Below, piece by piece: positions 1 through 8,772 of a stretch of 64,000 nucleotides of DNA; position 1 is the first letter of the stretch; each line of letters opens with the position of its first letter. The stretch is taken from positions 124,001 through 188,000 of the forward strand of contig JAAYAX010000014.1 in assembly GCA_012719175.1 (NCBI GenBank). Reading direction: 5' to 3'. A program made the translations under genes and the position numbers. Below the pieces are notes generated by a model. It was not told where the DNA came from, did no database searches, and saw only the letters and a program-made list of their open reading frames with translations. Source of the stretch: Methanomassiliicoccus sp. GTDB taxonomy: Archaea > Thermoplasmatota > Thermoplasmata > Methanomassiliicoccales > Methanomassiliicoccaceae.

Positions 1-76
1 CCGGTTCCCTACCTCCCACGACCTTGTGCTCACATCCGAGCGCATCCAGAATTTCCTTAAGTGCGAGTTGGGGCAT
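1..76 (-). CDS. N-terminal fragment of an unidentified protein, cut by the window edge
   Basis: A reading frame opens with ATG at 76 on the minus strand and stays open to the window edge (25 codons, beginning MPQLALKEILDAL). It lies downstream of the glycosyltransferase and on the same strand, so it is probably the next gene of the glycan operon. There is no strong ribosome binding site, and too little is visible to name a family. It could be chance. Confidence 0.3.
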   Translation of the reverse strand, partial: MPQLALKEILDALGCEHKVVGGREP

Positions 77-193
77 GATATCAGGCCTTCGGGGCTCGGC
101 ATCCACGGACCTAGCTCACTGGATGAGGCCCAGGATAAGAACTCCCCTCGTTTCATAAAGTCTTCGCCGCGAGTGCTGGAGATCGGGGCCGTC

Positions 194-1342
194 CTAGGGA
201 GCCGAACGCCGCTGGGATGACAGTAATCGTTCGTAAGCCCGCAGCAGCCTCTGGCCCATGACTCCCCAGTTGTACTCCCTCTCCGCGGCCGCGCGGCCCT
301 TGCGTCCCATGTCCATCCTCGCGTTATGATCCCTCAGTACCTCTATGGCCGCCCTGAAGTTGTCCTCGCTCCAGTCGAAGGTCATGCCGCATCCGTTGGC
401 CTCCACGATGTCCCCGGTGAGGGTCCCTCGGGATGCCAGAACGGGGAGGCCGAACGCCATCCCCTCCCCCATCTTGTTGGCAATACCAGTGCGGTAGTTC
501 TCATTGGCAGGATCGGCCAGTATCAGCACCACGTCGGCCTTCGTGTACTCCTCGAGAAGTTCAGTGAACGGAAGGTACCCCAGGTATTCCACGTTCGGGA
601 ACATCTCAGAAGCTCTCTCCACTGCACCCTTCAGGCGACCGGAGCCGGCGATCCTGAGGATGCAACCAGGTATCTTGGAGGCGGCGTCCATGCTCTCCTC
701 AAGGTAGCGCATGGGTTCGAAGGTGACGGGGTTGAAGAGCACGATGGGGCCTTGATCCTCATGTACCCTCATCTTCGAGAGAGGAGGTAGCTCGATGACG
801 TTCATGACCACCAGGACATCCTCCTGAGAGTGCTTCCGGAGCCCCTCCGCCATGACCTCGTTTATGGTGACCACCAGGTCGGCCTTGGGGACCAGCATGT
901 CCTCGAACCTCTGCACCGCCCGGGAGACCGTTCTTGGCACGTCGAGGGCTATCATCTCCGCATAACGCTCATGGGCATCGAACACCAGGGGAACTCTTCT
1001 GAGGCGGGAGATCAGCAGGCCGATAGGCAAGGTATCCAGGTCGTGGGCGTGTATCACATCAGGCTTGCTACGCCTCGCCTCCCCGAGAGCACGCAGCAAG
1101 AATAAGGGATAGTTCAGGGCCAGGGCGATCTGCCCTCCTACCTTTCGAGTGCGGAGCCGATGGACATGGACCCCTTCCATGTCCTCCCGGAGGGGGCGGG
1201 CCCAGGTGCGGTCCCATGCTGCCACCACCATGTCATAACCGCCCTGAAGAAGGGCCCTGGCCTCCTTGTGGACCCGGGGATCGGGCCGGTACTCATTGGT
1301 GACCAGCATTAGCACGGAGCGGCCCATTTTCCCTCCGCTCAA
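194..1342 (-). CDS. Glycosyltransferase family 4 (GT-B fold)
   Basis: This 382-residue cytosolic protein looks like a GT4 retaining glycosyltransferase, which moves a sugar from a nucleotide-sugar donor to a glycan or lipid acceptor. The first Rossmann half is visible from residue 7 (VLMLVTNEYRPDPRV), with an acceptor-side HDLDTLP motif near 100. The C-terminal half carries the donor-site stretch KMGEGMAFGLPVL near 290-303, whose Glu is typical of GT4. It is the last gene of an operon running down from 3840: its ATG overlaps the stop of the Gfo/Idh gene upstream. It ends in TAG. Donor and acceptor cannot be told from sequence. Its neighbours suggest it adds an amino-sugar uronic acid or another residue of the surface glycan. 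Confidence 0.9.
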   Translation of the reverse strand: MSGGKMGRSVLMLVTNEYRPDPRVHKEARALLQGGYDMVVAAWDRTWARPLREDMEGVHVHRLRTRKVGGQIALALNYPLFLLRALGEARRSKPDVIHAHDLDTLPIGLLISRLRRVPLVFDAHERYAEMIALDVPRTVSRAVQRFEDMLVPKADLVVTINEVMAEGLRKHSQEDVLVVMNVIELPPLSKMRVHEDQGPIVLFNPVTFEPMRYLEESMDAASKIPGCILRIAGSGRLKGAVERASEMFPNVEYLGYLPFTELLEEYTKADVVLILADPANENYRTGIANKMGEGMAFGLPVLASRGTLTGDIVEANGCGMTFDWSEDNFRAAIEVLRDHNARMDMGRKGRAAAEREYNWGVMGQRLLRAYERLLSSQRRSAP

Positions 1343-2292
1343 ACGTTCGTGGCGACTGTCCTGCCCTCACGTAGGGCTTCCAGACTCTTCTCCAGCATCA
1401 CCACGGTCTTCACCCCGATCACTCCGGAGTTTCTCGTCTCCGCGAAGGGGTCCCCAATCGACTGCAGGAAGTGCACCAGCTCCGTCCGGATGGTATTGTT
1501 TCGCTCGATGCCCAGCTTGTACGTGTACCCGCTCTCGTAGATGGTGACGTCCTGGGCCACGGCATCGATGAGGGCGGAGCGGTTCTCCCCGATTATCTCT
1601 ATCTGCCGGACCTTGCGTGGAGCGAGCCAGTTGAGGGTGGCGTGAGCGATAACCCCCGAAGGCATCTCACATGATATGTACGCCGCTTCCTCCAGCCCCT
1701 TTCGTCGATAGGGTCTTCCAGTGCAGGTTATCTTCTCTGGCCAGTCATCGAAGATGAAGTTGACCATGTCAAAGAAGTGGGGCGCGAGGTCAACTATCAC
1801 ATCCCGGTCCGCGAAGGGCTGCTCCAGGTTCATCCATACAAAGTTCATGAGGTATGGCCTTCCGAAAAACTTCTGGGATATCAGTCTCCGCATCTCCAGC
1901 AAGGCGTTGTTGAAGCGGTAGATATGGCCGACCGACAGGGTCAAGTTAGATTCGCTGGCAAGGTCCACAAGTGCCTGTCCCTCCTGGGACGATAGGGTGA
2001 GGGGCTTCTCCACCAGGACATGCTTTCCCGCCTCCAGGGCATCCTTGCAGGCCTGATAGTGAAGGCCGTTGGGAAGGCAGATGTTGACCGCTACCACGTC
2101 CTCGTCCTTCAGGACCTCCTGGTAATCGTGGTAGAGGCCCTGGACTCCGTACCGGTCGCGGCAGAATTCCAGGTTCGCATCCATCTGGTCGGATACGGCC
2201 TTCACCCGTACCCCTGGTATGTTGGTGTACTCATCGACGATCTTCTTTCCCCAGTAGCCGACCCCCAGAACGGCTACGTCGAAGCGTCTCAT
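1339..2292 (-). CDS. Gfo/Idh/MocA oxidoreductase, WbpB-like
   Basis: This 317-residue NAD-dependent oxidoreductase has the N-terminal Rossmann motif VLGVGYWGKK (residues 8-17) and the family signature EKP at 95-97. In WbpB-type enzymes this fold oxidises C3 of a UDP-N-acetyl-hexuronic acid to give the 3-keto sugar. The next gene upstream in the operon is a DegT-type aminotransferase that would act on such a keto sugar, and a hexapeptide acetyltransferase and a nucleotide-sugar dehydrogenase are also present. That context supports a WbpB role (inference). Stop and start codons overlap with both neighbours, so translation is probably coupled. A second Gfo/Idh gene at 6131 could instead hold this role. 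Confidence 0.88.
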   Translation of the reverse strand: MRRFDVAVLGVGYWGKKIVDEYTNIPGVRVKAVSDQMDANLEFCRDRYGVQGLYHDYQEVLKDEDVVAVNICLPNGLHYQACKDALEAGKHVLVEKPLTLSSQEGQALVDLASESNLTLSVGHIYRFNNALLEMRRLISQKFFGRPYLMNFVWMNLEQPFADRDVIVDLAPHFFDMVNFIFDDWPEKITCTGRPYRRKGLEEAAYISCEMPSGVIAHATLNWLAPRKVRQIEIIGENRSALIDAVAQDVTIYESGYTYKLGIERNNTIRTELVHFLQSIGDPFAETRNSGVIGVKTVVMLEKSLEALREGRTVATNV

Positions 2293-3383
2293 CCCTTTCC
2301 TCCGTAGTGCTCGATGATGCTTTGGCAGACCCGGTCCACTTCCTCATCGGTCATGGCAGGGAATATAGGCAGGGATAGCAACCTACCGGATTGTCTTTCG
2401 CTCTCCGGGTACGAGCCTTGGCTGAACCCGAAAGCGTCACGGTATACGGGCTGCAGGTGTATGGGAACGGGGTAGTGGACACCGGTCTCTATCCCATCTG
2501 CGAGGAGATGCTTAGCAAGCTCGTCCCGGTCGTCCGTCTGCACCACGAACAGATGGAACACCGGCGTGATGTCCCGGCCTCCCATCGGGGGCAGTCGGAC
2601 CTCCTCCACGTCCTTTAGCTTCTCTGTGTAACGGCGGGCTATGTCCCTTCTCCTCTCGTTCCACTCGTTGAGGTGCCTCAGCTGGACTCGTCCTACGGCG
2701 GCGTTGGCGGTGTTGAGGCGGGAGGTGAAGCCGAACACATCGTGTATGTACCGGGATGTCCGCCCGCAGTCCCGCAGCTTCCGGATGTCGTCAGCCAATC
2801 TCTTGTCGTTGGTTGTGACCATTCCTCCGTCGCCGCCCACGGTCATGTTCTTGGTGGGGTAGAAGGAGAAACAGCCTACGTCCCCGATGGCACCCACTTT
2901 CTTGCCCTTATAGATCGCGCCGTGGGCCTGGCAGGCGTCCTCGACGATCTTGACGTTCTCACCCACGTTCTCACGGATCTCGTCCATCTGGGATGGATAT
3001 CCGAAGAGGTGCACAGGCATGACCGCCGCCGTTCCCTTGTCCACTCTTATCTCCCGAGGGTCCAGGTTATAGTCCTGCGATGAGGAGTCGGCGAACACCG
3101 GGGTCGCGCCGGCATGCACCACGGCATTTGCGGTGGCGATGAAGGATAAGGGAGTAGTGACGACCTCCCTGCCTCGAACATTAAGGGCCAGAAGGGATAG
3201 TATCAGGGCGTCGGTCCCGGACGATACGGATATGGCGTGATCCGTACCGATGAATCTTGCGAACTCGTCTTCGAACTTGAAAACGCTCTCGCCGAGCACC
3301 ATGCGCTCGTTGCGGAGGGCGTCGGACATGGCCTGGATCATCTCTTCTGTCACGGCTGGCCGTGATGTTGGGATCTTGTTCAT
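2289..3383 (-). CDS. DegT/DnrJ/EryC1 sugar aminotransferase, WbpE-like
   Basis: This 364-residue PLP enzyme belongs to the nucleotide-sugar aminotransferases. The cofactor site shows SGTDAL at 55-60, EDACQAHGA at 148-156 and the Schiff-base lysine K178 in FYPTKNMT. The family places an amino group on a keto sugar, with glutamate as usual donor. Lying between a WbpB-like oxidoreductase and a WbpD-like acetyltransferase, it would convert the 3-keto uronic acid to a 3-amino uronic acid. Only four bases separate it from the acetyltransferase gene upstream. Its full length fits the family. Confidence 0.9.
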   Translation of the reverse strand: MNKIPTSRPAVTEEMIQAMSDALRNERMVLGESVFKFEDEFARFIGTDHAISVSSGTDALILSLLALNVRGREVVTTPLSFIATANAVVHAGATPVFADSSSQDYNLDPREIRVDKGTAAVMPVHLFGYPSQMDEIRENVGENVKIVEDACQAHGAIYKGKKVGAIGDVGCFSFYPTKNMTVGGDGGMVTTNDKRLADDIRKLRDCGRTSRYIHDVFGFTSRLNTANAAVGRVQLRHLNEWNERRRDIARRYTEKLKDVEEVRLPPMGGRDITPVFHLFVVQTDDRDELAKHLLADGIETGVHYPVPIHLQPVYRDAFGFSQGSYPESERQSGRLLSLPIFPAMTDEEVDRVCQSIIEHYGGKG

Positions 3384-3387
3384 GAGC

Positions 3388-3840
3388 TCACTTCCTCTCG
3401 ATCTGATGTGCAGGGTTTCCTACCACCAAGGCCCCCGGGGGAACGTCGCGGGTCACGACCGCCCCGGCGCCCACTAGGGCGTTCTCTCCGATGGTCACCC
3501 CGCAAACGATCACGGCCCCGGCGCCGATGGAGGCGCCCTTCTTGATGGTAGTGGGCACGATGTCCCAGTCCCCCACGGCCTTGGGGTATAGGTCATTGGT
3601 GAAGGTCACACGAGGACCGACGAATACCTCGTCCTCGATAGTGACTCCAGTGGGAATGAAGGCGAAAGCCTCTATCTTGCAGCGGTCCCCGATGGAAACG
3701 TTGCGCTGGATCTCGACATAAGCTGCTATCTTGCAGTCGCGACCTATCCTGCAACCATAAAGGTTGACGTAGTCGCGTACCACTGTCCCCTCCCCGATCT
3801 CACAATCGACGATCGAGTGATACTTGGCCAAGAGCTTCAT
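3388..3840 (-). CDS. Left-handed beta-helix N-acetyltransferase, WbpD-like
   Basis: This 150-residue protein is built almost wholly of hexapeptide repeats (for example IGRDCKIAAYVEIQ, IEDEVFVGP, IGAGAVIVCG, IGENALVGAG), the left-handed beta-helix fold of trimeric acyl-CoA-dependent acetyltransferases. Length and repeat pattern fit the sugar N-acetyltransferases of the WbpD/WlbB type, which acetylate a 3-amino group on a UDP-uronic acid. It is the first gene of the operon 3840-194. A TATA box at 3867-3876 lies about 27-30 bases upstream of the ATG, so the message has almost no leader. Confidence 0.9.
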   Translation of the reverse strand: MKLLAKYHSIVDCEIGEGTVVRDYVNLYGCRIGRDCKIAAYVEIQRNVSIGDRCKIEAFAFIPTGVTIEDEVFVGPRVTFTNDLYPKAVGDWDIVPTTIKKGASIGAGAVIVCGVTIGENALVGAGAVVTRDVPPGALVVGNPAHQIERK

Positions 3841-4191
3841 CTGAAAATCAAAGTCGCTCCTTGGCCATAAATATTTGCTACTGGGTAATCGGAGATGACG
3901 CTAGCTGGTTTTCGGATCAATGACCTCCTAGCGAGCCTAACACTATAACGATCAAGGAAGAGGTTGGTATCGAAACGACTGCGAAAAGAGGGATGCTTGA
4001 CCCAATTTCGATCTACATACACCTCTCACTAGCATGGCCTCCCCCCGCAATGTGTGATCGACTTCACCAGAAAATAAAAATGTGAGACATTGACACGATG
4101 AGCGAGACAGCTACCCGAGCCACCTTGAAAAGGTCCATGTTTTGGGTTTAGCAGGTCATACATCACATGAATGAGATATACCTGGGAGAAA
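3841..4191. other. Intergenic region between the WbpD-like gene and the WbpA-like terminator
   Basis: Apart from the TATA box at 3867-3876 I see no supported gene. A 61-codon minus-strand frame at 3837-4022 runs through the promoter and has no family features, so I do not call it. The stretch is AT-richer than its surroundings. Confidence 0.5.
3867..3876 (-). promoter_or_regulatory. TATA box of the WbpD-WbpE-WbpB-GT4 operon
   Basis: AAATATTTAT on the minus strand is centred about 30 bases before the ATG at 3840. It predicts transcription starting a few bases ahead of the start codon. Confidence 0.6.
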
Positions 4192-4218
4192 AAATTGGGG
4201 AGGGGTCTGTTCAGACCC
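4192..4218 (-). terminator. Hairpin and T-tract terminator of the WbpA-like gene
   Basis: GGGTCTG and CAGACCC (4203-4218) form an inverted repeat with almost no loop, which contains the TGA stop at 4211-4213. On the minus strand a short GC-rich spacer and then TTTTTT (4192-4197) follow. This separates the dehydrogenase transcript from the operon that starts at 3840. Confidence 0.6.
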
Positions 4219-5644
4219 TAATGTCATGGCTGTTCTTGTCCCCTCTCCCGATCCCCTTGTATACGAAACCCAGATCGATGTATTTGTCGGGTGCTACCAC
4301 ATTGCGGCCATCGATGATGATGGGGTTTTTCTGACCGGTCAGCTTCTTCATCTTCGCGGGATCGAGATCGAAATAGTTAGAGTGGGCGGTCATCACTGCG
4401 ATGCAGTCCGCCCCTTTTACAACCTCATCTATGTCCCTATATAACTCCACTTCCGGGTAACTAAGCACGTGGGGATCGTGAACAGTAACCTTGGCCCCTG
4501 CTTCCAGCAGCAGGTCCCGATAGGTCTCCGAGGGCGGATTTCTGGCATCGTCCGAATCATTGATGAAAGCCCAGCCCAGCATGGCCACGTTCGCCCCCTC
4601 TGGGCGCTTGCCAATGCGGTCCAGCGCGCTCACCGTCAGGTTGAACATATGCCTCGGCATGAAATCATTGACCTTTCTGGCAAGAACGTAGATCGATTCC
4701 GAACCCTCAGGATAATCTAGATTGCTGCCACGGACCTTCACGCCACGTTCCAGGTGGTACGTGTCCTTTGTCAAGCAGTGGCCGCCTACGCCAGCTCCGG
4801 GCCATAGAATGGCACGGGTGATCCCTTCTCCCTTCAAGCTATCGATGCCTGCCCTCACATCATACACGTTCACGCCCATGGCTTCGCAGTAAAGTGCCAG
4901 CTGATTTACGGCTGCGATCTGGAGGTCCCTGAATGTGTTCTCAGCGGTTTTTGTAACCTCGGCTGCGGTGGCCGTCATCTTAATGATCTTTCCTTTCGTC
5001 AGTACAGGGGCATAAAGTTCGACAGCACGCTTAGTGCTTGAATCATCGATACCCCCAACGATCCGATCATGTTCCTGGATGTTCTTCAGTAGACGTCCTA
5101 CCATGACCCTCTCGGGAGCATGCGCCAGTGCAAAGTCCTCGCCCGCGACGAGCCCGGACTCTTCTTCCAGGATCTGACGAGCCATACCGTCAGTGGTGCC
5201 CGGAGTGATGGTCGATTCGAGGACCACCAGCATTCCCGGCTGCAGATATTTTCCTGCATTACGTATGCCCTCGTTCAAAGCCCCAAAATCGGGTTCGAGG
5301 TCCTTGGGGTTCGCAAAAGGAGTCTGGATGGCAAGAGCCACCGCGTCCATCTCGGAGATCTTGGAAAAGTCAGAGGTGCACTTGAACTTCCCAGCCTTCA
5401 CAACCTTTGATAACAGCTCCTCCAATCCCGGCTCGTTGCCCTTCAGGGGACATTCTCCCCTGTTCAGCATGTCGATCTTATATCCAGAGGAACTGGATGC
5501 TCGTTGAAATCCCAACACAAGATCAAATTTTTGAACATCGGCGAATAGTGCCGCGGCAGGAATTCCCACATACCCCATTCCGATAACACCGATCTTCCTT
5601 ATTGGCCCCCTCTTCGACAACAATGACTGCAATTTATCCGTCAT
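4211..5644 (-). CDS. UDP-sugar 6-dehydrogenase (UDP-GlcNAc/ManNAc dehydrogenase type, WbpA/WecC-like)
   Basis: This 477-residue enzyme oxidises the C6 alcohol of a UDP-N-acetylhexosamine to a carboxylate in two NAD-dependent steps. The N-terminal Rossmann motif is GMGYVGIP (22-29). The central helix carries K231 and N235 in EVTKTAENTFRDL. The catalytic cysteine is C289 in GVGGHCLTKDTYH, and a second Rossmann-like domain closes the protein. It is transcribed alone, with its own terminator. With the WbpB/E/D-like genes just downstream it would supply the uronic acid precursor. Sequence alone does not separate GlcNAc from ManNAc specificity. Confidence 0.92.
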   Translation of the reverse strand: MTDKLQSLLSKRGPIRKIGVIGMGYVGIPAAALFADVQKFDLVLGFQRASSSSGYKIDMLNRGECPLKGNEPGLEELLSKVVKAGKFKCTSDFSKISEMDAVALAIQTPFANPKDLEPDFGALNEGIRNAGKYLQPGMLVVLESTITPGTTDGMARQILEEESGLVAGEDFALAHAPERVMVGRLLKNIQEHDRIVGGIDDSSTKRAVELYAPVLTKGKIIKMTATAAEVTKTAENTFRDLQIAAVNQLALYCEAMGVNVYDVRAGIDSLKGEGITRAILWPGAGVGGHCLTKDTYHLERGVKVRGSNLDYPEGSESIYVLARKVNDFMPRHMFNLTVSALDRIGKRPEGANVAMLGWAFINDSDDARNPPSETYRDLLLEAGAKVTVHDPHVLSYPEVELYRDIDEVVKGADCIAVMTAHSNYFDLDPAKMKKLTGQKNPIIIDGRNVVAPDKYIDLGFVYKGIGRGDKNSHDIRV

Positions 5645-6130
5645 AACAAACCAACTCGTGCAAATCTATCTAACATCATACGCAAGCGGCGATGCGCCCA
5701 CCAACGACCCCTCATAACATATTCGCTCAGGGATATGATTTTGTCCCTTGATTCGTTCCACTGTCCTTGGCTAGTTCAAAACTAACAGTCTTTTATATTT
5801 TTTGGTATGGCCATAATTTTGAAGGAACCAGAATGCATTTTGGACCTACTAGGCCCACTGATACCTCAAGGAAAACCTAAGGTTGGGTGGGCATAAATAT
5901 GTTTAACGATCCCTCACCTCTCGCGGAGGCTGCCCCTCGAGACGGATAAAGTTGTCGAAATTTCGATGGACAATAAGACTGTTGCTCCAACGGACCTCTA
6001 TCAATGAGATCGACCTGGGTTGTCTCAAGAACTCGCGGGAGACGAAGGCTAACCGGGGATAGGTACCTGGTCTCAGGTTGCGCCCCTATTTGACAAAAGC
6101 TTAAGAAACAATAACCGCACTGTCCGGAAC
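5645..6130. other. Divergent intergenic region with candidate promoters
   Basis: No gene is supported in these 486 bases. A good minus-strand TATA box (AAATATAAAAG, about 5792-5802) would give the dehydrogenase message a leader of about 125 bases. A plus-strand TATA-like GCATAAATATG lies at about 5889-5899. A weaker one, GCTTAAGAAA at 6099-6108, is correctly spaced for a leaderless start at 6131. Confidence 0.45.
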
Positions 6131-7105
6131 ATGCTGAGGATGGGCGTTATCGGCGTTGGATCGATGGGACAGAACCATGCAAGGATCTATTCTGAGATGG
6201 ATTGCTTGGAGGGCGTATACGATGCCTTTGCCGAGTCCGCCCAGAGGATCTCCAAAAAGCTGGACACCACTGCCTACTCTGACGTCACCTCCTTGTTGGA
6301 GAATGTTGACGCGTTGAGCATCTGTACGCCCACCACGACCCACTACGACACGGCGAGGCAGGCCATAGAGATGGGCAGGTCCGTGCTGGTGGAGAAGCCC
6401 TTCACCGGCGATGTGGATAAGGCCAGGGTACTGTGCGAGATGGCCGAGTCTAAGGGAGTGGCCTTGGCCTCAGGGTTCGTGGAGCGTTTTAATCCTGTCG
6501 TCGAGGCGACCAAAAACTCGCTGGCGTCGGGGCGCTTCGGTAGCGTGGTCTCCATCGCCTCCAGGAGGGTCTCCTCATTCCCATCTCGGATTAGAGACGT
6601 AGGGGTGGTGATGGACCTTGCCATCCACGATATCGATGTCATCCGGCACCTTTCAGCTAAGAACATAGAGTCGGTCTACGCCCTAGGTGGGAAGCTGGCC
6701 AATGACCGTTTCGAGGACCATGCGGTCATACTTCTGGAACTGGAGGGCGGGGCCACGGGGATGGTGGAGGTAAACTGGCTCACCCCCATGAAGGTCCGCA
6801 ACGTCACTCTCACCTGCTCTAACGGCCTGGCCCAGATGGACTACATGGACCAGAGCCTGAGGTTCTCGACGGCCAACTTGATGGGGGTGGACCTCGCCAA
6901 CATGTCCCAGATACCGATGGAACTGGACACTCATCACGTCCTGGTTCGCAAGGAGGAGCCGTTGAAGAGAGAACTGGCCTCCTTCATGCATGCTGTGGAG
7001 ACCTCGAGCCGCCCGGACTCCGACGGCTGGAACGCCCTGACCAACATCTCCGTGGCGACAGGTGCCCTGGCCTCCATGAGCAAAGGTTGCCGCGTGGACC
7101 TCTGA
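6131..7105 (+). CDS. Gfo/Idh/MocA family oxidoreductase
   Basis: This 324-residue NAD(P)-dependent sugar oxidoreductase has the Rossmann motif GVIGVGSMGQNHAR (residues 5-18) and the EKPF signature near 87. HDIDVIRHL near 166-174 carries the His/Asp typical of the catalytic site in this family. It is divergently transcribed from the WbpA-like gene and followed by two glycosyltransferases on the same strand. It may be a second WbpB-like 3-dehydrogenase, or act on another nucleotide sugar of the same glycan. The TATA-like element at 6099-6108 supports a leaderless start. Confidence 0.88.
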   Translation: MLRMGVIGVGSMGQNHARIYSEMDCLEGVYDAFAESAQRISKKLDTTAYSDVTSLLENVDALSICTPTTTHYDTARQAIEMGRSVLVEKPFTGDVDKARVLCEMAESKGVALASGFVERFNPVVEATKNSLASGRFGSVVSIASRRVSSFPSRIRDVGVVMDLAIHDIDVIRHLSAKNIESVYALGGKLANDRFEDHAVILLELEGGATGMVEVNWLTPMKVRNVTLTCSNGLAQMDYMDQSLRFSTANLMGVDLANMSQIPMELDTHHVLVRKEEPLKRELASFMHAVETSSRPDSDGWNALTNISVATGALASMSKGCRVDL

Positions 7106-7162
7106 GGCGTGTCGCAGGGCATTTCCCCATAGTTATCATGCTCCAGTACTACGTCCCAGTTC

Positions 7163-7170
7163 TTTTTATG
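7163..7170 (+). promoter_or_regulatory. TATA box of the first GT2 gene
   Basis: TTTTTATG is centred about 30 bases before the ATG at 7197, which predicts a leaderless or near-leaderless transcript separate from the oxidoreductase upstream. Confidence 0.45.
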
Positions 7171-7196
7171 CCTGGGCGATATACATCAGGTCCATC

Positions 7197-8012
7197 ATGT
7201 TGGTCAGTGTGGTCCTTAACATAATGAACGAGGAAAGGTACATCGCCGATCTGCTTGACAGCCTGGTGATCCAGGAGCAGCCTTTAGAGATAATCGTGGT
7301 CGATGCTGACTCTAAGGACCGGACCCGTGATGTGGTGAACAGGTTCGTGAAGAAGTATCCATTCATAAAGCTCTACGTGCACCCGGGGACCAGGGGGGAG
7401 AGCACCAACTTCGGCATATCTCAGGCCACCGGGGATGTCATTGCGTTCACCGGCGGGGACGATCTCGCCAACCCTAACTGGATCAAGGAGCTGCGAAGGA
7501 GCTTCTCCGAGGGCGCGGACATCGTCGCAGGACGCTCCATCATGATAGGGCTGAAGGCCTGGGAGGACCTTGACCGAGTGGAGCTGTACCATAAAGGATT
7601 TGATGTCTCCTATCCCTCGGCGAACATGGCCTTCCGTAGAGAGGTCCTGAAGATAGTTGGCGGGTTCGATACCTGGTTCATCACCGCTGAGGATATCGAC
7701 CTCAACTACAGGTCCATCGATGCTGGGTACTCCATAACCTGGAACCCTGAGGCCATCGTCTATCGCAGGACCAAGTCCACCGTCTACGGTTTCTTCCACC
7801 AGGCGTTCTGGAACGGGGCGGGGAGGAAGCAGCTCACCCTCAAGCATGGTAGCCTGTGGGACCGTTACGATCCCCTACGCATGTTCAAGCAGAAGATGAC
7901 CTTCTGGGCCCTTGTGCGTTTGGCGGTAGCACTGATGGGCTATGTTGGATTCAAGGTCTTCTCCGACAAGGGCCCGTACGGAAAGAAAAGTATGGAACCG
8001 GTCGCTGTATGA
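7197..8012 (+). CDS. Glycosyltransferase family 2 (GT-A fold)
   Basis: This 271-residue GT2 enzyme begins directly with the nucleotide-binding strand VSVVLNIMNEERYI. It shows VVDADSKDRT near 36-45, the metal-site region FTGGDDLANP near 84-93 and the acceptor-side TAEDIDL near 164-170. The C-terminus contains a hydrophobic segment (WALVRLAVALMGYVGF) that may hold it at the membrane. It probably extends the surface glycan on a dolichol-linked or similar carrier. The next glycosyltransferase starts 43 bases downstream. The donor is unknown. Confidence 0.88.
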   Translation: MLVSVVLNIMNEERYIADLLDSLVIQEQPLEIIVVDADSKDRTRDVVNRFVKKYPFIKLYVHPGTRGESTNFGISQATGDVIAFTGGDDLANPNWIKELRRSFSEGADIVAGRSIMIGLKAWEDLDRVELYHKGFDVSYPSANMAFRREVLKIVGGFDTWFITAEDIDLNYRSIDAGYSITWNPEAIVYRRTKSTVYGFFHQAFWNGAGRKQLTLKHGSLWDRYDPLRMFKQKMTFWALVRLAVALMGYVGFKVFSDKGPYGKKSMEPVAV

Positions 8013-8055
8013 TGGTAACGCCCAGACCCTGGCCATTATTAATGAGCACTGCCTT

Positions 8056-8772
8056 ATGCGCACTGGGTCTATCTTGAGATTGAGCGTAATAATCCCCACC
8101 CTTAATGAGGAGGAATGCATCGGTCAAGTGATCGATGACGTCAGCTTTAGCCTCCGGGACAAGGGCTTTGATTATGAGATCATGGTAGTGGACGGCAGGT
8201 CCACCGACCGCACCAGGGACATCGCCAGGGAGATGGGGGCCGTGGTGGTCGAGGAGCCGCGGAAGGGGTACGGCAGGGCCTACAAGACCGGCTTCGAGAA
8301 GGCTCAGGGAGAGGTCATCGCCACTCTTGATGGTGACTGCACATATCCCACCGAGAGCATTGTACCTCTGATGGAGATGCTGGACAAGGATGATCTGGAG
8401 TTCATAACCACCGACCGCTTCGGTCACATGGAAGAGGGAGCGATGAGCAACATGCACAAGATAGGGAACTTGGCACTGTCGTTCACCACCCGCCTCCTTT
8501 TCGGACGCATCATCAGGGACTCCCAGAGCGGGATGTGGGTGTTCCGTAGGGAGGCGTTGAAGAAGATCAATGTGGAGGCGGACGGGATGCCGTTCTCCGA
8601 GGAGATCAAGATCGAGGCTTTCAGGAAGCTCCGTTCCCGAGAGGTCATGATAGTCTACCGCCGCAGGGTGGGGGAGGTCAAGCTATCATCCTGGAAGGAC
8701 GGCTGGAACAACTTCAAGTTCCTGTGGACAAAAAGATTCCTCGGCCCTCGAGACAGGTCCTTGCGATCCTGA
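8056..8772 (+). CDS. Glycosyltransferase family 2, dolichyl-phosphate sugar synthase type
   Basis: This 238-residue protein resembles DPM1/AglD-like GT2 enzymes that charge dolichyl phosphate with a sugar. Visible motifs are VIIPTLNEEECIG near 11-23, VVDGRSTDRT near 41-50 and the metal-binding ATLDGDCTYP near 84-93. I chose the ATG at 8056, which puts the first beta strand at residue 9. A longer frame from 7942 would overlap the previous gene by 71 bases. There is no C-terminal membrane domain, unlike some family members. The 3' end overlaps the convergent UDG gene by 59 bases. Confidence 0.85.
   Translation: MRTGSILRLSVIIPTLNEEECIGQVIDDVSFSLRDKGFDYEIMVVDGRSTDRTRDIAREMGAVVVEEPRKGYGRAYKTGFEKAQGEVIATLDGDCTYPTESIVPLMEMLDKDDLEFITTDRFGHMEEGAMSNMHKIGNLALSFTTRLLFGRIIRDSQSGMWVFRREALKKINVEADGMPFSEEIKIEAFRKLRSREVMIVYRRRVGEVKLSSWKDGWNNFKFLWTKRFLGPRDRSLRS

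Noticed and set aside
3837-4022. A 61-codon minus-strand frame before the WbpD-like gene
   Set aside because: It runs through the TATA box of the operon and overlaps the next start; no coding signs.
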